Shown here in pieces: positions 34,430-44,197 of a stretch of DNA of 64,000 nucleotides. Position 1 is the first letter of the stretch. The number at the start of each line of letters is the position of its first letter. Location of the stretch: positions 3,906,001 to 3,970,000 of the forward strand of contig CAXXXS010000001.1 of assembly GCA_963665085.2 (NCBI GenBank). The letters run 5' to 3'. The position numbers were made by a program, and so were the translations under genes. The notes below the pieces were generated by a model. It was not told where the DNA came from and did no database searches. It saw only the letters and a program-made list of their open reading frames with translations. Source of the DNA: G963665085 sp963665085 (GTDB taxonomy: Bacteria > Bacteroidota > Bacteroidia > Bacteroidales > JAAAOM01).

Positions 34430-35560
34430 ATGAAAAAAAATTATTTATTACTGTTATTGGTAACATGTTGCTTTACCAACATTATCTTTCTTAATGCACA
34501 AGAAAACCAGGTCTACACAGAAGATATGCATCTGAGAAGTGATAAAGATGTAGGGTATGGTGAAGAATCGTCATTTATGGTGTGGCATGGGTACCTTAAT
34601 TTTGAATATGACAAGGCTGAGGGGACTCATTCAAATTTTGATAACCATGAGTTTTACTTGTCAGCAAGGTCAGATTTGCACGAGAAGTTGAGTATAACTG
34701 CTGAGTTTGAATATGAACACACACCAGAAAAGTTAATCCTTCCAATTCAAGCTTATGCTGATTTAAAACTATCAGATGCTTTTATTCTCCGCAGTGGATT
34801 GTTTTTTACACCAATGGGTATTCCACGAAGTTACAACCTAAGAGGTAACAAAAACCGGATGATTAGACAAGTATCTTTAACACATGATATTTTATATGAA
34901 AATTGGGCAGAGGTAGGACTTGAGGTAATGGGGCAATTACCTATGGGTTTATTTTATGATGTGGCAATTGGAAATGGTATGCCAAATACAATAGGTACTG
35001 GCGATTCCTGGTTTGATGCTGATGGTACCCTTAAAAGCCATTCGGAGGATAATAATAAAAATAAAGCATTGCATAGCCGTTGGGGATATCATTCAAGGCA
35101 ATTTCTAAATGGAGAAATAAGCGTAGCAGGTTCTTACGGTAACGAAAAATACGATGACAAGGACAGCCTTTCAATGATTCATTTCGGTGCTGATATAAGG
35201 TATTTACATAACAGTGGGTTTAGAATCCAGGCTGAATACATAAAACGTTCTGGTGATGAATTAACAAACACAAATACAATTTCGATTGATGCAAGTGCAT
35301 GGTATTTCCAACTTTCAAAACGTTTTGTATCGGAAACTTCAAAATATATGAAATTTATAGAACCTGCATTCCAATTAGATTATATTGATATAAATGAACA
35401 TTTCGATACAAATAGCGATAGGCTGACTTATGCTCTTGCTTTGATTTATTCTCCAGTGGAGAACTACTTAATTAAATTTGAGTATGATGTTGTTAAGGAA
35501 AAATACGGGACCAGTATTGATAACAATGTGTTTTGGGGAGCTATAGTAGTAGAGTTTTAA
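34430..35560 (+). CDS. Outer membrane porin (OprO/OprP-like beta-barrel)
   Basis: The ATG at 34430 (MKKNYLLLLLVTCC) starts a signal peptide cleaved near FLNAQ; an ATG 11 codons upstream would not. The product has 376 residues. The mature part alternates amphipathic strands (ISVAGSYGNEKYDD, FRIQAEYIKRSG, LIKFEYDVVKEKYG) and ends in the typical barrel terminus AIVVEF. LRSGLFFTPMGIPRSYN resembles phosphate-selective porin O/P and related barrels. It is 30 bp upstream of the solo periplasmic binding protein, so the two may handle the same solute. Confidence 0.8.
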   Translation: MKKNYLLLLLVTCCFTNIIFLNAQENQVYTEDMHLRSDKDVGYGEESSFMVWHGYLNFEYDKAEGTHSNFDNHEFYLSARSDLHEKLSITAEFEYEHTPEKLILPIQAYADLKLSDAFILRSGLFFTPMGIPRSYNLRGNKNRMIRQVSLTHDILYENWAEVGLEVMGQLPMGLFYDVAIGNGMPNTIGTGDSWFDADGTLKSHSEDNNKNKALHSRWGYHSRQFLNGEISVAGSYGNEKYDDKDSLSMIHFGADIRYLHNSGFRIQAEYIKRSGDELTNTNTISIDASAWYFQLSKRFVSETSKYMKFIEPAFQLDYIDINEHFDTNSDRLTYALALIYSPVENYLIKFEYDVVKEKYGTSIDNNVFWGAIVVEF

Positions 35561-35590
35561 GTTTTATCAATCGTTAACGTATTTTTTAAC

Positions 35591-36013
35591 ATGAAGCATA
35601 GTATAATAAAAGTTATTTGTTTACTGTCTTTTATGGCATCTTATCTCATGGGATTTTCTCAGAACATTGTTATTGTTTCGGGTACAGATTATGTAACAAA
35701 AATTACTAAAGAAGAGCTTAAACAATTATACGAAGGAGATCTTTCAAAAATAAATAATCAAAGTGTGTCTTTTTTGGATCATGAAAGAAATATGCCGATT
35801 TATATTGACTTTATAAAGCAATATTTTAATATGACAGAAGATGAAATGAAACAGTTCTGGGTAGATAAGAAACTGGAGTCAGGGAAAAGGGCCCCAAAAT
35901 TTTTACCTGAAGGATTCCTGCCTAAAGCTTTAATATCAATAAAAGGTTCGGTTTCTTATTATTATGAAAATGAAATACCTGATGGCGTTCATAAGGTTGA
36001 GGTAACTAATTGA
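35591..36013 (+). CDS. Small periplasmic solute-binding (PstS-like) domain protein
   Basis: 140 residues with a signal peptide (cleavage near MGFSQ). The mature part begins IVIVSGTDYVTKITKEELKQLYEG, goes through FLDHERNMPIYIDFIKQY and ends with a GSVSYYYENEIPDGVHKVEV strand. This is the short, single-lobed PBP-like domain annotated as phosphate ABC transporter substrate-binding in marine proteobacteria. No ABC transporter subunits are nearby. Its place between a porin and a chemoreceptor suggests it delivers a ligand for sensing rather than for uptake. Confidence 0.72.
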   Translation: MKHSIIKVICLLSFMASYLMGFSQNIVIVSGTDYVTKITKEELKQLYEGDLSKINNQSVSFLDHERNMPIYIDFIKQYFNMTEDEMKQFWVDKKLESGKRAPKFLPEGFLPKALISIKGSVSYYYENEIPDGVHKVEVTN

Positions 36014-36225
36014 TGTAAGCAAAATTGTAAACATAATAATTGGGGATAATATTTGAATTGGATAATCAACAATATTATAATGTTAAGCTGTTTGTTAAAG
36101 GTTGTCCTATTGCTAAGATTCTTCGGCTCTTTTTAGGGTAGCAGTCGAGGAGTTTGAAGCTAGGTTCTTGTTTTACAACTTAATAAACTTGAGGGAATCA
36201 GAGAATAGAAACTAAAATTGAGATT

Positions 36226-37809
36226 ATGAAATTGCAGTTGAAAATTTTTTCGTTGGTAGGGGTTTTAGTAGTTGTTATTGTTACCGTATTGGTTGTTTTA
36301 ACTCGTATCGGATTAAAAAATATACGCAACACGATAAACGATATGGCCATGCAAAATGAAGAGAGTATCCAGGTAAATTTGCTGGAGAACATTAATAATA
36401 TTAACGATAATTTAGAAAAAGAAGGAGTTGCAGATGTTGATGTGTTTGTTGAGGAGGCAAAATTGAAATTTCTTGATAACTCAAAGACTATTAAAGTAGG
36501 GCAGGACGGATTTATCTTAATTTATCAAATTGAGGATGATGGTGAGGTAAAACCTATTTATAACCCAAGTGGTTTACAAATAGATTTGAATACAGAATTT
36601 TATAAAAATCTTTATAAAAATGGAGATAGGGTTATTAAAACAGAAAATGATACGGAGTATTATATTAATTCTAGTTATTGTGAAGTATGGAACTGGGAGA
36701 TCTGCGTGTTTAATAATTCAGCAGAAATTTTTACTCCTTTTAATAATATCAGGAGCATTTTTGTAAATAATATTTTTATAATACTTGTTACTATCGGACT
36801 TGCATTATCACTGTTGTTAATTATTATTTCACGGGGCGTAATTACTCCAATTAAAAATGTTTCTAACCATTTAATGAGTATTACAAAAGGACATTTGAAT
36901 GTAGACATTGTTGTTAATTCCTCCGATGAAATCGGGCAGATGCAACACAATCTTAAAGACATGGTACTAAAAATTAAGACAATTATTTTAGATGTAATGA
37001 GTGCCTCTAATGAGATTGATATGTCAAGTAAACAGATGAATTCTTTTGCCATGAAATATACAGATGGCGCTTTAAAACAATCGCGATCTGTTATGGAAGT
37101 TACTCAATCAATAGGTGAAATGATGGTAAATATCCAACAAAATTCAGATAATGCTTTGGAAACAGAAAAGATTTCACTGTCCGCAGCACAAGGAATCTCA
37201 GAGGGAAATAAAACGGCAGAAGTCTCAATGGAAGCAATGAAAAATATTGCAAACAAGATTACCATTATTAATGATATTGCATTTCAAACCAATATACTTG
37301 CTTTAAACGCAGCTGTTGAGGCTGCAAGAGCTGGCGAACATGGAAAAGGGTTTGCTGTTGTTGCTGCAGAAGTACGTAAGTTAGCAGAGAGGAGTAAGGT
37401 TGCAGCAGACGAGATAGACGAATTGTCACGCTCTGGGGTTAGGGTATCAGAAGAAGCAGGGAATAAACTTGCTCAATTAGTTCCAGAGATTGAAAAGACG
37501 GCTAAACTAGTACAAGAGATTTCTGCTGCTGGCATGGAACAAAATTCTAATGTTTCCCAAATAAATAATGCGGTACAAACACTCAACCATATAACCACAC
37601 AAAACTCTGATATTGCTGATGAAATGATTAATAACTCAAAAGATCTGGCCAATTTAGCAGATACATTAAAAGATGTTATTGGATTTTTTAAAGTGGAAGA
37701 ATTTGAGAAAATGACTTATGTAGTAAAATCTCAAAAAGAAGAAGACAAAAAAGAACCTAAAACCGTTGAGAAAAAAGAAAAAAAAGAACCTACTAGGGAA
37801 TTTTATTAA
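36226..37809 (+). CDS. Methyl-accepting chemotaxis protein with Cache sensor
   Basis: 527 residues. Helix 1 (about 8-27) and helix 2 (about 183-207) flank a periplasmic single-Cache-type domain (TIKVGQDGFILIY..., then YCEVWNWEICVFN). A HAMP domain (about 208-262) and the signalling domain follow, with the conserved hairpin tip FQTNILALNAAVEAARAGE. A Lys/Glu-rich tail ends in REFY. No cheA, cheW or flagellar genes are in the window. It is 212 bp after the solute-binding gene on the same strand and may use it as a ligand carrier. Confidence 0.9.
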   Translation: MKLQLKIFSLVGVLVVVIVTVLVVLTRIGLKNIRNTINDMAMQNEESIQVNLLENINNINDNLEKEGVADVDVFVEEAKLKFLDNSKTIKVGQDGFILIYQIEDDGEVKPIYNPSGLQIDLNTEFYKNLYKNGDRVIKTENDTEYYINSSYCEVWNWEICVFNNSAEIFTPFNNIRSIFVNNIFIILVTIGLALSLLLIIISRGVITPIKNVSNHLMSITKGHLNVDIVVNSSDEIGQMQHNLKDMVLKIKTIILDVMSASNEIDMSSKQMNSFAMKYTDGALKQSRSVMEVTQSIGEMMVNIQQNSDNALETEKISLSAAQGISEGNKTAEVSMEAMKNIANKITIINDIAFQTNILALNAAVEAARAGEHGKGFAVVAAEVRKLAERSKVAADEIDELSRSGVRVSEEAGNKLAQLVPEIEKTAKLVQEISAAGMEQNSNVSQINNAVQTLNHITTQNSDIADEMINNSKDLANLADTLKDVIGFFKVEEFEKMTYVVKSQKEEDKKEPKTVEKKEKKEPTREFY

Positions 37810-37956
37810 GAAAATGTATATAAAAATCCTTAGCTCACTTTTATGATTAGTGCATAACTCCTTGGTGTTAGAGAATTAATGTTCAGTCTTCAACGGATTA
37901 TTTTTTAATTAACGCATGGAATAATTTGTTTCCTAAATCCGTAGACAAAATTTTTT

Positions 37957-38096
37957 AACCGCAGAGGACGCAGATTATCGCAGAGGAAGAGTGTTTGTTA
38001 AAATGATTTTATTTTTTCTCTGTGAAACTTTATGTGTTTTCTTCAAAACTTTGTGTTAGAGTTCTTTAGGGTTTTTGCGCGGAGAGTCAATAAACA
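37957..38096. repeat. Decayed GCAGAGG/CTCTGTG dispersed intergenic repeat
   Basis: The stretch from accgcagaggacgcag to TTTGCGCGGAG, with CTCTGTGAAACTTTATGTG in the middle, looks like a worn copy of an intergenic repeat family common in bacterial genomes of this group. It does not encode a protein. Confidence 0.4.
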
Positions 38097-38111
38097 ATAA
38101 GAATTTAGAGG

Positions 38112-38231
38112 GATGACCTCCTAAATCCTCCATTAAGGAGGACTTCAAGAGTGTTAGCAAAATAACTTAGCTTAAGTACCTATATAGATGGTAGAATAAG
38201 TCACCCTCTTAGGGGGATTTAGGGGGGCATC
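38112..38231. repeat. 120-bp element with ~26-bp terminal inverted repeats (MITE-like)
   Basis: The left end GATGACCTCCTAAATCCTCC is an imperfect inverted copy of the right end, whose reverse complement reads GATGCCCCCCTAAATCCCCC. It has no coding capacity. Its size, ends and intergenic place fit a miniature inverted-repeat element or another dispersed repeat. Confidence 0.5.
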
Positions 38232-38442
38232 TTCTTATAAATCGAATCTATAAATTTCAAATAGTCATTTGGTACACTCTTTTTTTATCTGACTCAACGT
38301 CTTTAATTGGAGTTGATTAGAATGATTTGCGGTTTGTGAAATATTCCATTTTCAAATAATTCAACATAGCTTTATGGAAAACATATTTTTCTTGCATCTA
38401 ATCTAAGTTGCCAATATTTTTAATTATTAAATCTATACTACG

Positions 38443-40854
38443 ATGAAAACAAGAACTATCTTATTCTTAATTTGCTTATTATTCACTACCCAGATTAACG
38501 CGAATGACATTGAAGACAACGAAGGGGAAATAATTGGAATTATTATCGACAAAGAAACTTCAGAACCCATACCATATGCATCTATAGCACTAATAAGCTC
38601 AAATGATTCAAGTATTATAACAGGCGTAATTACTCTTGAAGATGGTTCGTTTCGTCTTGAGGAGGTTCCTTTTGGTACGTATAAAGTTAAAGCAACCTAT
38701 ATTGGATATTCTCCGGTAACAATTGATAATGTAGTTGTATCAAGTAAAAACAAAACGATAGATCTAAAGACAGTAATGATATCAGAAGATATAACACAAC
38801 TTGATGAAGCCGAGGTTGTACATGAACGTCTGCGAGGTGAAGAAAAGATAGATAGGACAGTTTTTACAGTAAACGATCAAACCCGTAAAACAGCCTCTTC
38901 GGGTATCGGGTTATTAAGAAATATTCCTTCAGTTTCAGTTGATTTACAAGATAATGTTATGTTGGAAGGAAGTAGTAATATTCAATTTTATGTTGATGGG
39001 GTATTACGTAATAAAGATTATGTTGCACAACTGGATCCGGAATTAATAGATAAAGTTGAGTTAATTACCAATCCTGGAGTAAAGTATAGTGCTGAGATTA
39101 CCGGTGTAATTAATATTATCCTTAAAAAAACACAGCGTTATGGAGTAAATGGTTCTGTAACAGCACCTCTTTTTCATCCTAAAAAGATTTTTATAAATCC
39201 AAGCGCAAACATTGAATATGGAAATCAGAATTTTAGGGTTTATGTTGGAGAAAGATCACATTATGAGGAATTTGATGTTAAGGAATATAGCAAAACAATA
39301 GTTGATGGTTCAATCTCAGATTCACCTTATGAATTTGAGCAAAACACAAATGGAAGATATATATGGCTATATAGTTATATGAATGCCGGAATTGACTGGT
39401 TTGTAAGTGATAATACGACGATAAATGTACTTGGGGAATGGACGAAATATAAAAATCCGATTAAAGATTTTTTAACTACAAACTCAACTATTCGTGAAGA
39501 AGTACAAACGAATTATTTTTTAACGGACAGAGAAGGAGTTGATAACAGTGATAATTATTATTTGTCGTTATTCCTAAAACATAATTTTGCTAAAGAAGGA
39601 AGTGAGTTAACAGCAGAGATGTACACAAATCAGCATGCGTCTAATATAGAGAATGAATATTTAGATACATACTATGGAGCTCCTAGTTTTGAGGATATCT
39701 CGACTGTTGTTGAAAGAAATGAATATACCGATAATATTACGAATACCTTAGAGTTTAGATTGGATTATACATTTCTAACAAAAAATATAAAACATGAACT
39801 TGGCTTAAGAGAACAAATACAGGGCATGGAAAATCAGTTTCTGAAAAATAATACGATTGAAGCAATAACAGGCGAGGAAGCTGAGAATTTTGAGTATACA
39901 GAAAACAGGCATGTGGCTTACTATAACGCTTCGGGTAAACTAAATGATTTTAGCTGGCAGGCGGGCTTAAGAGGGGAATACTCGGATATAAATATACAGG
40001 ATACTTCCTCAATAGATTATTTTGTTATGTTACCTCAATTAACAGCAGCATATAAATTAGCTGATAATAAAAATGTTAAATTTACATATCGAAGACAAAT
40101 TATTAGGCCATCAGTCTATAATTTAAATCCTTTTGAAACCTATATAGATTCCTTGCAAATAAAAAAAGGAAATCCTGATTTGAAACCAACACACATTCAT
40201 AGACTCGAATTAACATACACTCAGAACTTTGGAAATAATTATATTTCTCCAAAATTCTTTGTGAATTTCTTTAATGATGGCATTACAGAAATTACAAGAG
40301 TGTCTGAGGATGGATTACAATTAATATCACAGGAAAATATTGGAAAAAGGTTTGAGTATGGAGTAACTTTATCTACTTCTGTTCAATTTTTCAAGAAATT
40401 AAATATAAATGGTAATGTTTCTGTTTACAATTCATCAATCGATGATCCTTCCGGATTGTCTCTCGAAAAAAATAACCAGAAAGTATCGTGTTGGGCGTTT
40501 TTAAATACCATGTACATCACAAAGGTGGGAGCATTTTTTGTGTATACACAATATGTGAGTCCCCAAATTACTTACCAAAGAACACGTTCACGCGATTTAC
40601 TTATGTATTTTGGTTATGGAGCAGGCACAGAAAAGTTTCAGGCTGTACTAATCTATAATCCATTTATTAAAAACTTTCGATACAATAAAATGGTTGCTGA
40701 ATATCCCGGATATTATTGGGAACAGTATCAAGAGATTAATATTCATCATGCTTTTGCAATTCATCTTACTTACAAATTTAATTTTGGTGGTAAAATCAAA
40801 AAACTGGAACGTAATGCTGAATATGAAAAAAATGAGTCAGAAGGTGCATTGTAA
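38443..40854 (+). CDS. Outer membrane beta-barrel receptor (CarboxypepD_reg + TonB-receptor-like)
   Basis: 803 residues with a signal peptide (cleavage near INAND). A CarboxypepD_reg-like domain (about 27-110: GEIIGIIIDKETSEPIPYAS) precedes a plug-like domain (about 130-225: GIGLLRNIPSVSVDLQDNV..., IQFYVDG, IDKVELITNPG) and a long barrel with many aromatic strands. It belongs to the outer-membrane beta-barrel family 3 group rather than to SusC, and no SusD partner follows. It may import a ligand with TonB or serve another envelope role. The 630-bp gap upstream holds two dispersed repeats. Confidence 0.87.
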   Translation: MKTRTILFLICLLFTTQINANDIEDNEGEIIGIIIDKETSEPIPYASIALISSNDSSIITGVITLEDGSFRLEEVPFGTYKVKATYIGYSPVTIDNVVVSSKNKTIDLKTVMISEDITQLDEAEVVHERLRGEEKIDRTVFTVNDQTRKTASSGIGLLRNIPSVSVDLQDNVMLEGSSNIQFYVDGVLRNKDYVAQLDPELIDKVELITNPGVKYSAEITGVINIILKKTQRYGVNGSVTAPLFHPKKIFINPSANIEYGNQNFRVYVGERSHYEEFDVKEYSKTIVDGSISDSPYEFEQNTNGRYIWLYSYMNAGIDWFVSDNTTINVLGEWTKYKNPIKDFLTTNSTIREEVQTNYFLTDREGVDNSDNYYLSLFLKHNFAKEGSELTAEMYTNQHASNIENEYLDTYYGAPSFEDISTVVERNEYTDNITNTLEFRLDYTFLTKNIKHELGLREQIQGMENQFLKNNTIEAITGEEAENFEYTENRHVAYYNASGKLNDFSWQAGLRGEYSDINIQDTSSIDYFVMLPQLTAAYKLADNKNVKFTYRRQIIRPSVYNLNPFETYIDSLQIKKGNPDLKPTHIHRLELTYTQNFGNNYISPKFFVNFFNDGITEITRVSEDGLQLISQENIGKRFEYGVTLSTSVQFFKKLNINGNVSVYNSSIDDPSGLSLEKNNQKVSCWAFLNTMYITKVGAFFVYTQYVSPQITYQRTRSRDLLMYFGYGAGTEKFQAVLIYNPFIKNFRYNKMVAEYPGYYWEQYQEINIHHAFAIHLTYKFNFGGKIKKLERNAEYEKNESEGAL

Positions 40855-40996
40855 AGTATTCTATATTCGCAGATAGTTATATTCTATGAGTCCCTGTTTT
40901 ATGGATGCTTATAAATTAACATCAAGTAGTCTCGGAGAATAACTGTTCTGTAAATCTATTCTATTAAAGGACTTCCCGAAAAGAATTTCATTCATT

Positions 40997-41031
40997 CAAA
41001 AAACGATGGATTTTAAATCCATCGTTTTTTG
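40997..41031 (+). terminator. Intrinsic terminator of the beta-barrel receptor gene
   Basis: A perfect 17-bp inverted repeat centred at 41014, with A-runs on the left and T-runs on the right, so it could work in both directions. It is about 140 bp past the receptor stop. Confidence 0.8.
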
Positions 41032-41077
41032 AATTATTAGCGTTAATTTAGCTTCAATTTATGCAATACATCTATTT

Positions 41078-42160
41078 ATGCCAGAACAACTTAAAAACTT
41101 GTTTTTTACACAAGAATCAATATCGCATTTAGCAAATAGCATTCAAAGGAAATATCATGGATTTGATAAGAATAAATTCATTAATGAAGTTTTTGATGAA
41201 TCTTTTGAGGAAAAAGAACTTAAACAAAGGATGCGGCATGTGACTATTGTTTTAAAAGATAATCTTCCAAATGATTACGAGGAAGCTGTAAAAATCCTAA
41301 TGACAATTGCACCCGAAATAACAGGTTTTGATTCTATGTGCTTACCTGATTTTGTTGAGATGTATGGTTTGGACTATTGGGATTTATCTTTTGAAGCCTT
41401 GGAAGTGTTCACAAAATGTTGTAGTTCAGAGTTTGCGGTAAGGCCATTTATTGTAAAAGATACTGATAAGGCAATGAAACAAATGTCTCTCTTTGCTGAG
41501 AATAAAAATCATCATGTCAGGCGTTTGGCCAGCGAGGGATGTAGACCGATGTTGCCCTGGGCAATGGCATTACCTGTATTCAAAAAAGACCCGGGTAGAA
41601 TCATACCCATCCTTGAAAAGTTAAAAAACGATGATTCTGATTATGTGCGAAAAAGTGTTGCCAATAATTTAAATGACATCTCTAAAAATCAACCAGACTT
41701 AGTTCTTGATATTTGTGAAAAATGGCAGGGAGAATCTGAAAGAACAGATTGGATTGTAAAACAAGCTTGCCGGACTATGCTAAAATCAGGAAATAAACGT
41801 GCCATGCTCTTATTTGGTTTTGCTAATCCAGACAACATCAATGTTAATAATTTAAAAGCAAGCAATAACAAACCTTCTATCGGCGATGAAATAACGTTTT
41901 CCTTTGACCTTGAAGTGAATTCAAAGTCAGAGAAAAAAGTACGACTTGAATATATTGTTCATTATGTAAAAAAGAACAATAAAATATCGCCAAAAGTTTT
42001 TCAGATAAAAGAGGCTACTTTCAAGCCAGGAGTATATGTTATAAAGAAAAAACAAATATTTGAAAATGTTTCTACCCGGATGCATTCACCCGGAGTTCAT
42101 GTGATAGAAATCAAAGTGAATGGAGAGGTTAAAAACACAATAAAAATTGACCTTAAATAG
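41078..42160 (+). CDS. DNA alkylation repair glycosylase AlkC-like with Ig-like tail
   Basis: 360 residues. The first ~255 are HEAT-like helical repeats (SSEFAVRPFIVKD, then HVRRLASEGCRPMLPWAMAL and DYVRKSVANNLNDISKNQPDL) of the AlkC/AlkD superfamily, which excises alkylated bases such as 3-methyladenine. The last ~95 residues are all beta (NVNNLKASNNKPSIGDEITF...SPGVHVIEIKVNGEVK) and match the extra Ig-like domain of AlkC. The protein is cytoplasmic. The gene is monocistronic. Confidence 0.87.
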   Translation: MPEQLKNLFFTQESISHLANSIQRKYHGFDKNKFINEVFDESFEEKELKQRMRHVTIVLKDNLPNDYEEAVKILMTIAPEITGFDSMCLPDFVEMYGLDYWDLSFEALEVFTKCCSSEFAVRPFIVKDTDKAMKQMSLFAENKNHHVRRLASEGCRPMLPWAMALPVFKKDPGRIIPILEKLKNDDSDYVRKSVANNLNDISKNQPDLVLDICEKWQGESERTDWIVKQACRTMLKSGNKRAMLLFGFANPDNINVNNLKASNNKPSIGDEITFSFDLEVNSKSEKKVRLEYIVHYVKKNNKISPKVFQIKEATFKPGVYVIKKKQIFENVSTRMHSPGVHVIEIKVNGEVKNTIKIDLK

Positions 42161-42182
42161 AAAAAATAAAGACAATTAATTA

Positions 42183-44090
42183 TTATTTTTTCAGTACATC
42201 ATTTTCTGCGTTTACATCAGGGTAATTGTTATATAATAACTCCGCTGAAGAAATAGTTTTTTCTGTTGTAATTTCAAATTCATTAGGATTGTCCTTCCAC
42301 ACCTTGGCAGTATATTTTATCACTTCAAATGAATTATCAGTGTATATCACCTTTAGTTCAATTGGGAAAGGCAATTCGCCAACTTTTTCTATAACAATTT
42401 TATTATCAGAAATACTTTTAATTCCCAAATCAGGATACCCAAACTCAAAAAACCAGGGTTTCCAGAACCAATCCAGATTTTCTCCTGAGGCATCGTTAAA
42501 TGAAAAAAAGAAATCATAAGGTATTGGGTGTTTACCTTCCCAACGATTAATATATTCAATTAAACATTTACTAAATAACTCTTCACCCAACATATCCATA
42601 ACAATTCTATAGGCGAAATATGGTTTATAATAAGCTGCATGAAAATGTGGCCAAGCCTCACGAATCAGAATACTTGGTGTCATTAAAGGAACCGAATTAA
42701 AAGTTCCTTCTGTCTGTACAAAACGGTCAGCATACGATGAAAACATTGATTCATTTGTTTCTATCCCAACCTTTTCCGCTATAGATTTAGCTGCAAAATC
42801 CCCAAATAAGGTAGCCCAGCCTTCTTCCATCCATGTATATTTCCGCTCATTTACTCCAGTAAGAAATGGGAAATATGTATGAGACATCTCATGAGCCGTA
42901 AGGTCAAGATTTGAATATTTTGATTTATTTATATCTCTGTTATTAGATACTCCATTATTCGCCATCATTGGGAATTCCATTCCTCCTCCCTCTAAACCTT
43001 GAAAAGTAGTAAATTGAGGATAAGGATATTTCACCCCAGGGAGTTCATAGGAGAAATACAACATTGATTGCCTTTGGTATTCTGTTATATACTGAAATGC
43101 ATCACGCGATTCCTTATTATAAACGGAATTTATCAAAACGCGTTCTGTTCCGGTTGAATCAATTAAAACACTACTTGCATCCCAATAATAGTGATTGCTC
43201 AAGCCAAAGGCAAAATCCTGGACATTATTCGCTTTATATTCCCAGGAAACATTTCCTTTTTTAGCAACTAATCCATCTTCTGAACCATCAAGTAATTGAA
43301 TTATTTCATCCGATTTGCTGGCTTTCTCGATTTTTTTTAAAAGTGATGCTTTGTATATTTTATTCGCATTTTGAAGCTCTCCTGTTGCCCATATATAATA
43401 ATCTGAAGGAACAGTTAATTCAACTTCATAATCTCCTCTTTCTGTATAAAATTCCTGTCTGTTAGAATAATTCAAAACATCCCATCCATCCACATCGTCG
43501 TAAACAGATATCTGGGGATACCAATAAGCAACAAACATTGATGAATTATCAATAGCCCCCATACGTATTAGTGTCTTTTCCGGAATCTTGAAAGACCAGG
43601 AAATGTTTAATGTAGTTTTTTTGCCAGGCAAAAGTTTTTCTGGGAGCCTAAACATCAAGTTTGTTCCTACACGATTAGTCAGGGACATGTTTTCAAGCTC
43701 AATCTTTTGTCCATCTGCAATAAGTTTTTTTATTTCAACACCTTCTGTAGCATCATCAACATGAATTGGTCTGTCTCTAACAGCTCCTTTTTTATACATA
43801 TCCTGGTACAGACGAATAACGATACCCCTAAGAGAATCGGGACTGTTGTTGGTATATTCAATTGTTGCTTCCCCGGTAAGAATTTTCGTCTCCGGGTCAA
43901 GCTGTGCTGTGATTTTGTAAGATGAACGATTAACCCAGTAATTTTCACCGGGATTACCATCGAATGATCGGGTTTTATTTTTGTATGCCTGTTGAAATTC
44001 TAAAGGAATGTATAAATCATTATTCTGAGAAAATCCAATTATACTTATCAAACAAAACAGAAAAATCAAGCTCAACTTATTCATAACCAT
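42183..44090 (-). CDS. Exported M1-family zinc metallopeptidase
   Basis: 635 residues with a signal peptide (cleavage near IGFSQ); the third codon is also ATG. The N-terminal part is the M1 beta-saddle (YKITAQLDPETKILTGEATIEY). A GGMEFPMM motif (the GxMEN equivalent) lies near residue 370, followed by the zinc site HEMSH near residue 400 and the third ligand in WMEEGWATLFGDF 19-20 residues later. Such periplasmic enzymes trim peptides. It converges on the AlkC gene with a 22-bp gap. Confidence 0.92.
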   Translation of the reverse strand: MVMNKLSLIFLFCLISIIGFSQNNDLYIPLEFQQAYKNKTRSFDGNPGENYWVNRSSYKITAQLDPETKILTGEATIEYTNNSPDSLRGIVIRLYQDMYKKGAVRDRPIHVDDATEGVEIKKLIADGQKIELENMSLTNRVGTNLMFRLPEKLLPGKKTTLNISWSFKIPEKTLIRMGAIDNSSMFVAYWYPQISVYDDVDGWDVLNYSNRQEFYTERGDYEVELTVPSDYYIWATGELQNANKIYKASLLKKIEKASKSDEIIQLLDGSEDGLVAKKGNVSWEYKANNVQDFAFGLSNHYYWDASSVLIDSTGTERVLINSVYNKESRDAFQYITEYQRQSMLYFSYELPGVKYPYPQFTTFQGLEGGGMEFPMMANNGVSNNRDINKSKYSNLDLTAHEMSHTYFPFLTGVNERKYTWMEEGWATLFGDFAAKSIAEKVGIETNESMFSSYADRFVQTEGTFNSVPLMTPSILIREAWPHFHAAYYKPYFAYRIVMDMLGEELFSKCLIEYINRWEGKHPIPYDFFFSFNDASGENLDWFWKPWFFEFGYPDLGIKSISDNKIVIEKVGELPFPIELKVIYTDNSFEVIKYTAKVWKDNPNEFEITTEKTISSAELLYNNYPDVNAENDVLKK

Positions 44091-44197
44091 AACTAATTAC
44101 TTATAAAAAGTTCGCAATTTATAAAACCTGAATCAACTAACAATAAATAGTTGTAATTCTTAATAAGATGAAATAGATAAAAAACGATAGGGGGATT

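Noticed and set aside
38112..38231. Insertion sequence
   Set aside because: No transposase frame inside or next to it; only a short element with inverted ends.
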